A stretch of 62,004 bases of DNA from Plastoroseomonas arctica (GTDB taxonomy: Bacteria > Pseudomonadota > Alphaproteobacteria > Acetobacterales > Acetobacteraceae), in the NCBI RefSeq assembly GCF_018128965.1, contig NZ_JAAEDH010000027.1:1-62004 (forward strand), read 5' to 3'. Positions 37,818 through 46,745 of the stretch are shown in pieces. A program made the translations under genes and the position numbers. A model generated the notes under the pieces. The model had not been told where the DNA came from, searched no databases, and worked only from the letters and a program-made list of their open reading frames with translations. The first letter of the stretch is position 1; each line of letters opens with the position of its first letter.

Positions 37818-38873
37818 TTGTCCTACCTCGTCACGGGCGGCTTCGGCTTCATCGGTTCGGCAGTCGTGCGGCGTCTGCTCGCGACCACCGCGGAGACCGT
37901 CGTCAACGTCGACGCGATGACCTATGCGGCGAGCCCCGCGGCCCTCGCCATGCATGCCGGCGAGGCGCGCCACATCCATATCGACGCCGACATTTGCGAC
38001 CCGGAGGCGATGCGCGCCGCCTTCGCCACCCACCGCCCGACGGCGGTGATGCACCTCGCGGCCGAAAGCCATGTGGACCGCTCCATCGACGGGCCGGCGG
38101 TGTTCATCCGCACCAATGTGGTCGGCACGCAGGTGCTGCTCGAAGCCGCGCGGGACTATTGGAACGCGCTCGAGGCGTCGGCCAAGGCCGCCTTTCGCTT
38201 CCATCACGTCTCGACCGATGAGGTGTTCGGCTCGCTCTACCCCGGCGATCCGCCCTTCACGCCCGAGACCCCCTATGACCCGCGCAGCCCCTATTCGGCG
38301 TCCAAGGCGGCGTCGGACCACCTGGTGCGCGCCTGGAACCACACCTACGGCTTCCCCTCCTTCGTCTCGAACACGACGAACAATTATGGCCCCTGGCAGT
38401 TCCCCGAGAAGCTGATCCCGCTGGTCACGCTCAACGCCCTCGAAGGCAAGCCGCTGCCGGTCTATGGCGAGGGCACCAATGTGCGCGACTGGCTGCACGT
38501 GGAGGACCATGCCGAGGCGCTGGTCCTCGCGCTGCAACGCGGCGAGCCGGGGGCGACCTATTGCATCGGGCCGCGGCAGGAGCGCACCAACCTCGAGGTG
38601 GTCAAGGCCATCTGCGCCACGCTGGACCGCCTGCGCCCGGACCCGGCCGGGCCACGCGAGCGGCTCATCACCTTCGTGCGCGACCGCCCTGGCCATGATT
38701 TCCGCTATGCGATGGACCCCTCCGGCGCCGAGACTGCATTGGGCTGGAAGCCGCGCTACGACTTCGAGAGCGGGTTGGAGCAGACCATCGGCTGGTACCT
38801 GGCGAACGAGGCCTGGTGGCGCCCGATCCGCGACAAGGCCTATGCCGGACAACGTTTGGGGAAGACATCGTGA
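37818..38873 (+). CDS. rfbB: dTDP-glucose 4,6-dehydratase
   Basis: 351-residue extended short-chain dehydrogenase, step 2 of dTDP-L-rhamnose synthesis. [12 protein letters not shown]-binding motif (6-14), [20 protein letters not shown] (catalytic Asp-Glu), and YSASKAASD (Tyr/Lys pair near 155-160). TTG start at 37818 after GGGAGAG; no ATG is in the right place. First gene of rfbBACD; the products supply rhamnose for cell-surface polysaccharide. Its stop overlaps the rfbA GTG start. Confidence 0.96.
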   Translation: MSYLVTGGFGFIGSAVVRRLLATTAETVVNVDAMTYAASPAALAMHAGEARHIHIDADICDPEAMRAAFATHRPTAVMHLAAESHVDRSIDGPAVFIRTNVVGTQVLLEAARDYWNALEASAKAAFRFHHVSTDEVFGSLYPGDPPFTPETPYDPRSPYSASKAASDHLVRAWNHTYGFPSFVSNTTNNYGPWQFPEKLIPLVTLNALEGKPLPVYGEGTNVRDWLHVEDHAEALVLALQRGEPGATYCIGPRQERTNLEVVKAICATLDRLRPDPAGPRERLITFVRDRPGHDFRYAMDPSGAETALGWKPRYDFESGLEQTIGWYLANEAWWRPIRDKAYAGQRLGKTS

Positions 38874-39754
38874 AGGGCATCATCCTGGCCGGCGGTTCCG
38901 GCTCGCGCCTGCACCCGATGACCCTGGCGGCGAGCAAGCAGCTGCTGCCGGTCTACGACAAGCCGATGGTCTACTACCCGCTCGGCACCCTGATGCTGGC
39001 GGGCATCCGCGACATTCTGCTGATCTCGACGCCGACCGACCTACCCGCCTTCCGCCGCCTGCTCGGCGATGGCAGTGAATTCGGCGTCACCATCGACTAT
39101 GCCGAGCAACCCTCCCCCGACGGGCTCGCCCAGGCCTTCTGGATCGGCGCGGACTGGCTCGGTGGCGAGGCCTGCGCCTTGGCGCTGGGCGACAACATCA
39201 TCTACGGCGAGGGCCTGTCCGACCGGCTGATGAGTGCGGCTGGCCATGCCGAGCGCGGCAAGGCGACCGTGTTCGGCTATCGCGTGGCGGATCCCGAGCG
39301 CTACGGCGTGGCGGAATTCGACGCCGAGGGACAGGTGCTCTCGCTGGAGGAAAAGCCGCTCAGGCCGAAATCGGACTGGGCCGTCATCGGCATCTATTTC
39401 TACGACAAGCGGGTGACCCAGCTCGCCCAGCAGGTGGTGCCCTCGGCGCGCGGGGAGCTGGAGATCACCGACCTCAACGCGATCTACATGCGCGACGGCA
39501 CGCTGCGGGCCGAGCAGCTGGGGCGCGGCTGCGCCTGGCTCGATGCCGGCACGCCCGCGAGCCTGTTGCAGGCCGCCACCTTCGTGCAGACGGTGCAGGA
39601 ACGGCAGGGGCTGCAGGTGGGCTGCCCGGAGGAGATCGGCTTCCGCCGCGGCTTCCTCACCGCCGACGAGCTGCGCCTTCGCGGCAAGGCGTTGGGCAAG
39701 ACCGCCTATGGCAAATACCTGATCGAACTGGCGGACGGGCTGCACGCATCATGA
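38870..39754 (+). CDS. rfbA: Glucose-1-phosphate thymidylyltransferase
   Basis: 294-residue nucleotidyltransferase making dTDP-glucose from glucose-1-phosphate and dTTP, the entry step of the rhamnose pathway. [20 protein letters not shown] (6-25) is the nucleotide-binding signature; ALGDNIIYG and [20 protein letters not shown] are further hallmarks. GTG start at 38870, in a 4-bp overlap with rfbB. Length normal. Confidence 0.96.
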   Translation: MKGIILAGGSGSRLHPMTLAASKQLLPVYDKPMVYYPLGTLMLAGIRDILLISTPTDLPAFRRLLGDGSEFGVTIDYAEQPSPDGLAQAFWIGADWLGGEACALALGDNIIYGEGLSDRLMSAAGHAERGKATVFGYRVADPERYGVAEFDAEGQVLSLEEKPLRPKSDWAVIGIYFYDKRVTQLAQQVVPSARGELEITDLNAIYMRDGTLRAEQLGRGCAWLDAGTPASLLQAATFVQTVQERQGLQVGCPEEIGFRRGFLTADELRLRGKALGKTAYGKYLIELADGLHAS

Positions 39755-40317
39755 AGATCACCCCGCAATCCATCCCCGAGGTGCTGCTGATCGAGCCGCG
39801 TCGCTTCGGCGACGATCGCGGCTTCTTCTCCGAGGTGTGGAAGCGTTCCGCGCTGGCCGCCCAGGGGTTCGACGTGGATTTCGTCCAGGACAACCACTCG
39901 CTCTCGCGCGAGGTCGGCGTGCTGCGCGGGCTGCATTTCCAGCGCCCACCGACGCCGCAGGGCAAGCTGGTGCGGGTGGTGCGCGGGCGCATCCTCGACG
40001 TCGCGGTGGATATCCGCGAGGGCAGCGCGACCTATGGCCAGCACGTGGCCTGCGAGCTCTCGGCCGCAGGCTGGAACCAACTCTGGGTGCCGCGCGGTTT
40101 CGCCCATGGGTTCCTCACACTCGAGCCCGACACCGAGGTCCTGTACAAGGTGGATGGCGAATATGACCCGGCGACCGATGCGGGGATCGCCTGGGATGAT
40201 CCGGCGCTGGGGATCGCCTGGCCGCTGCCCGAGGGCGGGCCGGTGCTGTCGGACAAGGATCGCAAGGCGCCGCGCCTGGCCGATATCGCGCCGCCCTTTC
40301 CGCGCGGATCGCTGTGA
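39751..40317 (+). CDS. rfbC: dTDP-4-dehydrorhamnose 3,5-epimerase
   Basis: 188-residue cupin-fold epimerase. The family signature runs [18 protein letters not shown] (~51-68, catalytic His in LHFQ) with later [14 protein letters not shown] and the tyrosine in [13 protein letters not shown] overlaps the rfbA stop (ATGA). Third step of dTDP-L-rhamnose synthesis. Confidence 0.96.
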   Translation: MKITPQSIPEVLLIEPRRFGDDRGFFSEVWKRSALAAQGFDVDFVQDNHSLSREVGVLRGLHFQRPPTPQGKLVRVVRGRILDVAVDIREGSATYGQHVACELSAAGWNQLWVPRGFAHGFLTLEPDTEVLYKVDGEYDPATDAGIAWDDPALGIAWPLPEGGPVLSDKDRKAPRLADIAPPFPRGSL

Positions 40318-41195
40318 TGCGGCGCATTCTGGTCACCGGGCAGGGCGGGCAGCTCGCGACCGGCCTGGCCGAGAGCCTGCCGGCGGCCGGGTTCGAGGCG
40401 TTGCTGGTCGGGCAGCCGGATTTCGAGTTCGACAATCCCGAGACGGTGCGCGCTGCCTTCGCCTCCCTGAAGCCGGATGCGGTGGTGAATTGCGCCGCCT
40501 GGACGGCGGTGGATGCGGCCGAGGATGACGAGGCCGGCGCCTTTCGCGCCAATGCGCTGGGGCCAGCGCTGCTCGGCGCCCTGAGTGCGGAGGCTGGGAT
40601 CCCGCTGATCCAGATCAGCACCGACTACGTCTATGACGGGCTGAAGGGCGCGCCCTACCGTGAGGATGACCTGCCCAACCCGCGCAGCACCTACGGGCGC
40701 ACCAAGCTGGCCGGCGAATGGGCCGCGCTGGCGGCAAACCCGCAGACGGTGGTGATGCGCACGGCGTGGGTTTTCTCCCCGGTGGGCAAAAATTTCGTGA
40801 AGACGATGCTGGCCCTCGGCGCGAGCCGGCCGGAACTGAAGGTCGTCGCCGACCAATGGGGGCACCCAACGGCTGCGCCGGACTTGGCGGATGCGATCGC
40901 GGGCGTGTTGGCGCGGGTGCGGGAGACGGGGTGGCGGGAGGACTACCGCGGCGTCTTCCATGCGGTGGCGGCGGGCGGGACCAACTGGCACGCCTTCGCC
41001 GAGGCGATCTTCGCGGCGAGCGGCGGGCCGGTGCCGAAGGTGCTGCCGATCACCACCCCGGAGTATCCGACCAAGGCCACGCGCCCGGTGGATGGACGGC
41101 TCGAGACGGCAAAGCTTGCGGGCGTTTTCGGGGTTGTGCTGCCAAGCTGGCAGGACGGTCTCGCGCGGGTGATGGCGACGCTGAAGGCGGGCTGA
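40317..41195 (+). CDS. rfbD: dTDP-4-dehydrorhamnose reductase
   Basis: 292-residue NAD(P)H-dependent reductase, final step of dTDP-L-rhamnose synthesis. TGQGGQLA dinucleotide motif near residues 7-14, NCAAWTAVDAAEDD, ISTDYVYDG and YGRTKLAGE (Tyr/Lys catalytic pair). ATG 40317 overlaps the rfbC stop; GTG 40314 is an alternative. The rfb cluster ends here. Confidence 0.96.
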   Translation: MRRILVTGQGGQLATGLAESLPAAGFEALLVGQPDFEFDNPETVRAAFASLKPDAVVNCAAWTAVDAAEDDEAGAFRANALGPALLGALSAEAGIPLIQISTDYVYDGLKGAPYREDDLPNPRSTYGRTKLAGEWAALAANPQTVVMRTAWVFSPVGKNFVKTMLALGASRPELKVVADQWGHPTAAPDLADAIAGVLARVRETGWREDYRGVFHAVAAGGTNWHAFAEAIFAASGGPVPKVLPITTPEYPTKATRPVDGRLETAKLAGVFGVVLPSWQDGLARVMATLKAG

Positions 41196-41248
41196 AACCC
41201 CCGGACGGCGGGAACGTTCACGGAACATAACCCTTCCGGAGACTGCCC

Positions 41249-41482
41249 ATGTCCGACGATAACGCTCACTCAAACCCGAAATCCGACCCCGATCCCAACT
41301 CCAACGCGGTCAAGGACCCCGAGGACTGGACGACCGGCGATGAGCCGATGACGGGCGCCCAGGCGAGCTACCTCAAGACGCTGTCGGAGCAGGCGAAGGA
41401 ACCCTTCGACCCGGATCTGACCAAGGCCCAGGCGTCCAAGCGGATCGACGAGCTCCAGGCGCTGACCGGGCGGGGGCGCTGA
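41249..41482 (+). CDS. DUF3072 small protein
   Basis: 77 residues. A hydrophilic, Asn/Asp/Pro-rich N-terminus (~1-30) precedes the DUF3072 core MTGAQASYLKTLSEQAKEPF and LTKAQASKRIDELQ (~34-70), a helix-turn-helix-like helical pair common in small alphaproteobacterial proteins of unknown role. A GGAG site precedes the ATG. It is followed by a tetraloop hairpin at 41501-41520. Confidence 0.8.
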   Translation: MSDDNAHSNPKSDPDPNSNAVKDPEDWTTGDEPMTGAQASYLKTLSEQAKEPFDPDLTKAQASKRIDELQALTGRGR

Positions 41483-41500
41483 GGCGACGAAGTGCCGCGA

Positions 41501-41520
41501 CTGACGGCTTCGGCCGTCGG
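41501..41520 (+). terminator. UUCG-loop hairpin after the DUF3072 gene
   Basis: CTGACGGC TTCG GCCGTCGG forms an 8-bp stem (one T-G wobble) with a TTCG loop, 18 bp past the stop. It sits between convergent genes. A U-tract is absent. Confidence 0.5.
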
Positions 41521-41536
41521 TTGCTGGCGACTTGCG

Positions 41537-42298
41537 TCACGCCGCGGTTTTGCGCCTGAGCGCCAGCACGACGAGCCGCGCGAGCAGACCCGCAACGGCG
41601 CCGATTGGCGCCAGCCGCAGGGCCGCGCCTATCAGCTCCGACGTGCCGCCGTCATCGAGCCAAAGCGCGATGGTCGCGCCGAACGCCGCACCAGCCAGCG
41701 CACCGAGCGCGACCCATTTGGGAATGGCGCCAAAGGATGCGCCGATAGCGCCCACTCCCGAGGCACCTGCGCGTGTTCCGGTGCGTGCCGCGGACCAGAA
41801 TGCCCGCAGCACCAAAGGGACGGCAATGGCGATCCCGGCGAAGCTCAGCGTGCCCAGGATCGTGCCCAGGACGCTCTGGCTGATCAACAAGCCCACGAAG
41901 AAGCCGAGCAGGGCCCAGAACGGCACCCACTGGTTCAACAGGCTGCCGGCCTGGAACCTGACGAGTGGGCGTTTGATCTCCGGCATGCGCACCCCGCGTC
42001 GGTCCAGCCAGCGGATGATGAATCGTGCGGCCATGATCGACAGCCGCAAGGGCAGCCAGACAACGACCGCGTAGCGGATGGCAGTGATCCAGCGCTGGTC
42101 GGTGCCGACCGCGAGCCCGAGCAGGAAGGCCAGGACGCCGAGAAATTCGGGCCAGCCGAACCGCAGTCCGAACAGTGAGCTCTGGCCGCCGAACTGCAGC
42201 TTGCCGAAATCGATCAGCGGCCCGCGCCGGTCCAGCTCGGCCTGCTTCTCTGCGTCGCGCGCCATTTGCGTCGCGATATCGTCTCGATCGTCCGGCAT
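41537..42298 (-). CDS. Hypothetical multi-pass membrane protein
   Basis: 253 residues. The first ~45 residues are polar and cytoplasmic (MPDDRDDIATQMARDAEKQA). Then come four to five hydrophobic segments: FLGVLAFLLGLAVG, YAVVVWLPLRLSIM, FWALLGFFVGLLISQSVLG, VALGALAGAAFGATIAL and GAVAGLLARLVVLAL. No family recognised and no charged residues suggesting a channel or carrier. It is convergent with the DUF3072 gene. Its start faces the tRNA-Gly gene, 62 bp away. Confidence 0.6.
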   Translation of the reverse strand: MPDDRDDIATQMARDAEKQAELDRRGPLIDFGKLQFGGQSSLFGLRFGWPEFLGVLAFLLGLAVGTDQRWITAIRYAVVVWLPLRLSIMAARFIIRWLDRRGVRMPEIKRPLVRFQAGSLLNQWVPFWALLGFFVGLLISQSVLGTILGTLSFAGIAIAVPLVLRAFWSAARTGTRAGASGVGAIGASFGAIPKWVALGALAGAAFGATIALWLDDGGTSELIGAALRLAPIGAVAGLLARLVVLALRRKTAA

Positions 42299-42360
42299 CC
42301 CGCCCCCATGATGACGGCGGTGTCGCCATCGGCTGAACGAAGATGTTGCATCAATGTGAA

Positions 42361-42435
42361 TGGAGCGGGCGAGGGGAATTGAACCCCTGACATTCAGCTT
42401 GGGAAGCTGACGTTCTACCTCTGAACTACGCCCGC
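42361..42435 (-). tRNA. tRNA-Gly (anticodon CCC)
   Basis: On the minus strand the 7-bp acceptor stem GCGGGCG/CGCCCGC, D-arm TTCAGAGGTAGAAC, anticodon arm TCAGC-TTCCCAA-GCTGA (anticodon CCC) and T-arm GGGGTTCAATTCCCC are all paired. Discriminator T and an encoded CCA (42361-42363) follow. It reads GGG codons. Nothing next to it suggests an integrated element. Confidence 0.95.
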
Positions 42436-42514
42436 GCCGGAGCCGATCTCACTACCCCAGGCTTGCCTTCCCGGCAAGGCGCGCGCTAGATCATCCTCGC
42501 ACGGGGCAACCCGC

Positions 42515-42592
42515 GCCCTCGCGATTTGTCCGGCCTGCTTGCGGCGAGGTAAAACAAGCGCGCTAAACGGCCGTGGGGCAGCAATGCCCCGC
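42515..42592 (+). promoter_or_regulatory. SAM-II riboswitch upstream of metZ, with following hairpin
   Basis: CCTCGCGATTTGTCCGGCC, GCTTGCGGCGAGG, then TAAAACAAGCGCGCTAAACG (42517-42569) fits the SAM-II pseudoknot. The P1 stem CCTCGC pairs with GCGAGG, and the GCTTG loop segment pairs with CAAGC. A GGGGCA-GCAA-TGCCCC hairpin follows (42575-42590), 48 bp before the metZ ATG. SAM-II represses methionine-biosynthesis genes at the translational level in alphaproteobacteria, and the gene downstream is the expected target. Confidence 0.88.
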
Positions 42593-42638
42593 CCCAACGG
42601 AGGGGCCGGACGCCCGTATTCTGTCGCAGGTGTCCCAC

Positions 42639-43829
42639 ATGTCCGAACCCGACCGCCCCGCCTACCGTCCCGCCACCCAACTGGTCCATGGCGGCCAGAT
42701 GCGCAGCAATTTCGAGGAGACCGCCGAGGCGCTCTACCTCACCTCCGGCTTCGTCTACGAGAGCGCGGAGCAGGCCGAGGCCACCTTCGCCGGCACCGTC
42801 CAGCACTACCAGTATTCGCGCTTCGGCAACCCCACTGTCTCCATGCTCGAAGCGCGCCTGGCCGCCCTAGAAGGGGCCGAGGCCTGTCGCGCCACTGCCA
42901 CCGGCATGGCCGCGGTGCATGCGACCATGCTGTCGCACCTGAAGTCCGGAGACCGGCTGGTGGCGTCGCGCGCGCTGTTCGGATCCTGCCACTGGATCGT
43001 CTCGACCCTGCTGCCGCGCTACGGCATCGAGGCGGAATTCGTTGATGGCGGCGACCTCGCTCAATGGGAGCGCGCGTTGTCCAAACCGGCCGCCATGGTG
43101 CTGCTGGAAACCCCCTCCAACCCGATGCTGGACATCATCGACCTCAAGGCGGTTTGCGACCTCGCCCACCACGCCGGCGCGCTGGTCGTGGTGGATAATG
43201 TCTTTGCAACGCCCCTGCTGCAGCGCCCGATGGAGTTCGGCGCCGACATCGTCGTCTACTCCGCGACCAAGCACTTTGATGGCCAGGGCCGCGTCCTTGG
43301 CGGCGCCATCCTGGCGAAGCAAGCCTGGGTGAACGACGTGCTCCAGCCCTTCATCCGCAACACCGGCCCCTCGATCAGCCCGTTCAACGCCTGGACGATC
43401 CTGAAGGGGCTGGAGACGCTGCACCTGCGGGTGCCAGCCATGTGCCGCTCCGCCGCCGCCATCGCCGACATGCTGGCCGAGCACCCCGCCATCGACCGCC
43501 CGCTGTACCCCTTCCGCGCCGACCATCCGCAGCAGGCGCTCGCCATGCAGCAGATGGGCGCCGGCGGCACGCTGGTCACCTTCGAGGTGAAGGGCGGCAA
43601 GGCAGCGGCCTTCCGCGTGCTCAACGCGCTGCGCCTCATCCGCGTCTCCAACAATCTCGGCGATTCCAAGTCGCTGGTCACGCACCCCGCGACCACCACG
43701 CATATGCGGGTGGGGGCGGAGGAGCGCGCGCGCCTGGGCATCACCGACGGCACGATCCGTCTCTCCGTTGGCCTCGAGGATGTCGGCGACCTGATCGAGG
43801 ATCTCGCCATCGCGCTGGTGCAGGCATGA
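42639..43829 (+). CDS. metZ: O-succinylhomoserine sulfhydrylase
   Basis: 396-residue PLP enzyme of the Cys/Met metabolism family, making homocysteine from O-succinyl- (or O-acetyl-) homoserine and sulfide. The PLP lysine is in VVYSATKHFDGQGRVLGG (Lys211). SRFGNPT and LETPSNPMLDIIDL substrate/cofactor segments are present. The MetZ-like segment QGRVLGGA and the SAM-II riboswitch upstream support MetZ over cystathionine synthase. Start ATG 42639. Overlaps the lysE-type gene by 4 bp (ATGA). Confidence 0.93.
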   Translation: MSEPDRPAYRPATQLVHGGQMRSNFEETAEALYLTSGFVYESAEQAEATFAGTVQHYQYSRFGNPTVSMLEARLAALEGAEACRATATGMAAVHATMLSHLKSGDRLVASRALFGSCHWIVSTLLPRYGIEAEFVDGGDLAQWERALSKPAAMVLLETPSNPMLDIIDLKAVCDLAHHAGALVVVDNVFATPLLQRPMEFGADIVVYSATKHFDGQGRVLGGAILAKQAWVNDVLQPFIRNTGPSISPFNAWTILKGLETLHLRVPAMCRSAAAIADMLAEHPAIDRPLYPFRADHPQQALAMQQMGAGGTLVTFEVKGGKAAAFRVLNALRLIRVSNNLGDSKSLVTHPATTTHMRVGAEERARLGITDGTIRLSVGLEDVGDLIEDLAIALVQA

Positions 43830-44437
43830 GCGTCGAGACCTGGCTCGGCTTCCTCGCCGCGGCCGCCGTGCTGCTGGCGATCCCCGGTCCCACCATCTTG
43901 CTGGTCGTGGGCCAGGCGCTGGGCGGCGGTAGGCGCGCCGCACTGCCGCTGGTGGCGGGTGTCGCCGCCGGCGACCTCACCGCGATGACCCTGTCGCTGG
44001 CGGGACTGGGCGCGCTGATGGCGGCTTCGGCCGTGGCCTTCACCATCCTCAAATGGGCCGGCGCCGCCTATCTCATCTGGCTCGGCGTGGGGATGTGGCG
44101 GGCCAAGGTGGGTGCGGCCGAGGCCGCGCCCCTGGCTCCGCGGCACGCCTTCCGCGAGGCCTGGCTGGTCACCGCGCTGAACCCCAAGAGCATCGTGTTC
44201 TTCGTGGCCTTCGTGCCGCAGTTCATCGACCCCGCGCGGCCCTTCCTCTCCCAGGCCGCGATCCTGGTTGGCAGCTTCGTCACGCTCGCGGCACTCAACG
44301 CGCTCGTCTACGCGCTGCTCGCCGCACGGCTGTCGGGTGCGGTGCGTCGGCCCGGTGTGCGGCGTGCCTGCAACCGCGTGGGCGGCACCATGCTGATCGG
44401 CGCCGGCGTCGCCACCGCCGCGCTGCGCCGCGCGTGA
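43826..44437 (+). CDS. LysE/RhtB-family amino-acid exporter
   Basis: 203-residue inner-membrane exporter with six hydrophobic helices. Family landmarks: IPGPTILLVVGQALGGGRR in the first helix region, then FREAWLVTALNPKSIVFFVAFVPQFI (residues given in part, ~100-130). Translationally coupled to metZ (ATGA), so it may export homoserine- or methionine-related amino acids and be governed by the same riboswitch (inference). Confidence 0.9.
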   Translation: MSVETWLGFLAAAAVLLAIPGPTILLVVGQALGGGRRAALPLVAGVAAGDLTAMTLSLAGLGALMAASAVAFTILKWAGAAYLIWLGVGMWRAKVGAAEAAPLAPRHAFREAWLVTALNPKSIVFFVAFVPQFIDPARPFLSQAAILVGSFVTLAALNALVYALLAARLSGAVRRPGVRRACNRVGGTMLIGAGVATAALRRA

Positions 44438-44489
44438 GGCTTTACACGCCCACCGCTCCGGTCCTTTGATCGGCGCGGAGGAGCAGACC

Positions 44490-44903
44490 ATGGCCCGTCA
44501 GGACGCCTTCGAAGCCTTGACCCGTGGCATCCGCGTGACGGTCCGCGCCTTCTTCCTCGCGGATCAGTCGGAGCCCGAGATCCGCCGCTACGTCTGGGCC
44601 TACCGCGTCACCATCGCCAATGAGGGCATCGAGGCGGTGCAGCTGGTCCATCGCACCTGGATGATCACCGATGGCCTTGGCCGCACCCAGCGCGTCAACG
44701 GCACCGGCGTGGTGGGCGAACAGCCGGTGCTCGAGCCTGGCGAGAGCTTCGAGTACACCTCCGGCACGCCGCTGGCGACGCCATCGGGCTTCATGCGCGG
44801 GCACTACCACATGATGGTCCGCTCCAGCGGGGAGAGCTTCAACGCGACGATCCCGGCCTTCAGCCTCGACAGCCCGCACGCCACCAGCGGGCGGCTTCAT
44901 TGA
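44490..44903 (+). CDS. apaG: ApaG domain protein
   Basis: 137-residue ApaG, a fibronectin III-like beta fold linked genetically to Co2+ resistance and Ap4A metabolism in enterics. Core motifs: AYRVTIANEG, VQLVHRTWMITDG, GEQPVLEPGESFEYTSG and MRGHYHMM, the ApaG signature. ATG 44490 after GGAGGAGCAGACC. Single-gene unit between lysE-type and folE genes. Confidence 0.92.
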   Translation: MARQDAFEALTRGIRVTVRAFFLADQSEPEIRRYVWAYRVTIANEGIEAVQLVHRTWMITDGLGRTQRVNGTGVVGEQPVLEPGESFEYTSGTPLATPSGFMRGHYHMMVRSSGESFNATIPAFSLDSPHATSGRLH

Positions 44904-45008
44904 TCCATGCTTGCGGACCCGGAAGGGACCCCCACTTCACAATCGAGTAAGGCGCAGCAACCCGGCCGGGATCTCCCGTCCGAACCATCGCCATAGGAAG
45001 CCAAGGCC

Positions 45009-45650
45009 GTGAACATCCACACCCCGAATGGCCCGATTGACAGCAGCCGCGCCAGCGCCGAGCCCCGCCCGAGCCGCGAGGAGGCCGAGGCCGCCGTGCG
45101 CACGCTGCTGCGCTGGAGCGGGGACAACCCCGCCCGCGAGGGCCTGATCGACACCCCCGCCCGCGTCGTCCGCTCCTACGAGGAATTCTTTGACGGCTAC
45201 GACACCGACCCGGTGGAGCTGCTCGCCCGCTCCTTTGAGGAGACCGATGGCTATGACGAGATGGTCGTCCTGCGCGACATCCGTCTCGAGAGCCATTGCG
45301 AGCACCACATGGTGCCGATCATCGGCAAGGCGCACATCGCCTACCTGCCGGCCGGACGGGTCGTGGGCATCTCCAAGCTCGCGCGCGTGCTGGAGGTCTA
45401 TGCCAAGCGCCTGCAGATCCAGGAGAAGCTGACGGCGCAGGTGGCCAATACCATCAACGACGTGCTCAAGCCCAAGGGCGTGGCCGTGGTGATCGAGGCG
45501 GCGCACCAGTGCATGACCACGCGCGGCGTGCACAAGCCTGGCGTGACGATGGTGACCAGCCGCATGCTCGGCGCCTTTCGCGACGATGCCTCGACGCGGC
45601 GCGAGTTCATGTCGCTGATCCAGGGCAGCCGCGGCACCGTCGAGGGGTAA
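45009..45650 (+). CDS. folE: GTP cyclohydrolase I
   Basis: 213-residue enzyme converting GTP to dihydroneopterin triphosphate for folate. Zn site: [10 protein letters not shown] (Cys/His, ~96-105) and [12 protein letters not shown] with the second Cys. [23 protein letters not shown] is the family signature (given in part). GTG start at 45009; N-terminal ~25 residues are variable, as is usual. Length is normal. Confidence 0.96.
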   Translation: MNIHTPNGPIDSSRASAEPRPSREEAEAAVRTLLRWSGDNPAREGLIDTPARVVRSYEEFFDGYDTDPVELLARSFEETDGYDEMVVLRDIRLESHCEHHMVPIIGKAHIAYLPAGRVVGISKLARVLEVYAKRLQIQEKLTAQVANTINDVLKPKGVAVVIEAAHQCMTTRGVHKPGVTMVTSRMLGAFRDDASTRREFMSLIQGSRGTVEG

Positions 45651-45651
45651 A

Positions 45652-45900
45652 GTCACCGCCACGACGCCGCGCGCCTTTCCCGCGACTAGTTGGTTCGAGA
45701 GCATCGAGAACGGTCAGCACGACCGCTGCGTGGACCTGTTCGAGCGGCCGGATGGCAGTTCGGCTACGATGCATTCCGCCGATACCGGCGCACGGACTCC
45801 GGCCGGCGTCCATGCGCGCATCGTATTTCCCTTGCGCGACGCCGCGCGCCGACGCGTCTACGACGGTCGCCTGGATGCGCTGATCGGCTACGGCCGCGCG
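45652..45900 (+). pseudogene. Frameshifted remnant of a small hypothetical gene
   Basis: Just past folE, one frame reads FPATSWFESIENGQHDRCVD then LFERPDGS. The continuation GYDAFRRYRRTDSG is in the next frame (shift near 45765). No start codon precedes the first part. The open frame then continues antisense over the downstream gene with no protein-like character. I treat it as a broken gene of unknown function; a shared ancestry with other small acidic proteins is a guess. Confidence 0.3.
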
Positions 45901-46514
45901 AGCGTCTCCTGCTCCACCGGCGCGGCGGCCGGCGCGGCGCGCTCGGTGTCCATCAGGGCGGCACGCAGGTTGCGCCGCACCTGGAACTCGAATTCCACAT
46001 TCATGTCGGCCATTGCCTCGCGGATGATGGTGTCGGCGTTGCGCGCACGCGCCGCTTCGTCGCCGGCGGGCTGGGTCGCGGTGCGTCGCACCTCGGCCTC
46101 GGCGAAGCCGCGCAGCTCGCCATCGGCGGAGCGCAGTTCAAGCCGGCAGCGAAGGATGCAGTCGAGCCGCTCGGTGTTGCTGCTGAACAGGCCGCCGCCG
46201 CCGGCACCCCCACGGGTCAGCAGCGCCGTCTGCACGAGAAAGCGCCCCACGCCGTCCCGCCCGCTGGCCGAAAGCCGGTCCTCGGCCATTGCAAGCATGG
46301 CCTGGGCCGGGTTCACCGGCGCGGGCGGCGCGGCTGCGATGCGCGCGGAGGACAAGGCCGGGGCGATTTCGAGCGAGGCGACATCAAGCCGCAAGGGCGT
46401 CAGATGCCGATAGCTCGGCGGGCCGGATTGCAGGGGCGGGAGACGCTCGCCCCCGCCGCAACCGGCGGCGAGGAAAGCAAGTCCAAGGGCGGAACGCCGT
46501 GTCAGTCCAGTCAT
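45888..46514 (-). CDS. Lipoprotein, unknown function
   Basis: 208 residues, start MTGLTRRSALGLAFLAAGC at 46514 with a lipobox (LAAGC) and a Tat-like RR near the start. The mature part resembles ABC-type transport auxiliary or LPS-assembly lipoproteins in layout: a DVASLEIAP segment, MLAMAEDRLSASGRDGVGRF, and RNADTIIREAMADMNVEFE. These are typical of periplasmic proteins with two alpha/beta repeats. No function assigned. C-terminus is Pro/Ala-rich. Confidence 0.65.
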   Translation of the reverse strand: MTGLTRRSALGLAFLAAGCGGGERLPPLQSGPPSYRHLTPLRLDVASLEIAPALSSARIAAAPPAPVNPAQAMLAMAEDRLSASGRDGVGRFLVQTALLTRGGAGGGGLFSSNTERLDCILRCRLELRSADGELRGFAEAEVRRTATQPAGDEAARARNADTIIREAMADMNVEFEFQVRRNLRAALMDTERAAPAAAPVEQETLARP

Positions 46515-46591
46515 CCGAGCTCTCCGTATCGCCCTCCTCAATGGTTCGGAGAAGGCGCTTTGTCGAGCCTCGGATGACCGGTCGGTGCGCG

Positions 46592-46717
46592 TCAGCCCTT
46601 CTTGGCCGGCGCGGCCGGGGCAGGGCGGGCGAAGGGGGAAGCACCGGCGGCAGGCTTAGGCTTCTCCTGCTTCGGCTTCTTGGCTTCCCGGCTATTCTTC
46701 TTCTGACCCTTGGCCAT
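46592..46717 (-). CDS. Small Lys-rich conserved protein (41 aa)
   Basis: MAKGQKKNSREAKKPKQEKP then KPAAGASPFARPAPAAPAKKG. Preceded by a strong AGGAGG site 5 bp before ATG 46717. Similar 40-60-residue MAKGQ-type basic proteins are, to my knowledge, widespread in alphaproteobacteria and unannotated in function. Codon use and the ribosome site argue it is real. It lies between the lipoprotein and the small membrane protein gene on the same strand. Confidence 0.65.
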   Translation of the reverse strand: MAKGQKKNSREAKKPKQEKPKPAAGASPFARPAPAAPAKKG

Positions 46718-46745
46718 GTGGCCTCCTGATGATTGCGGCAGTCGT

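Noticed and set aside
42361-42435. tRNA-Gly as integration site of a genomic island
   Set aside because: No integrase, no repeated tRNA 3' end and core genes on both sides.
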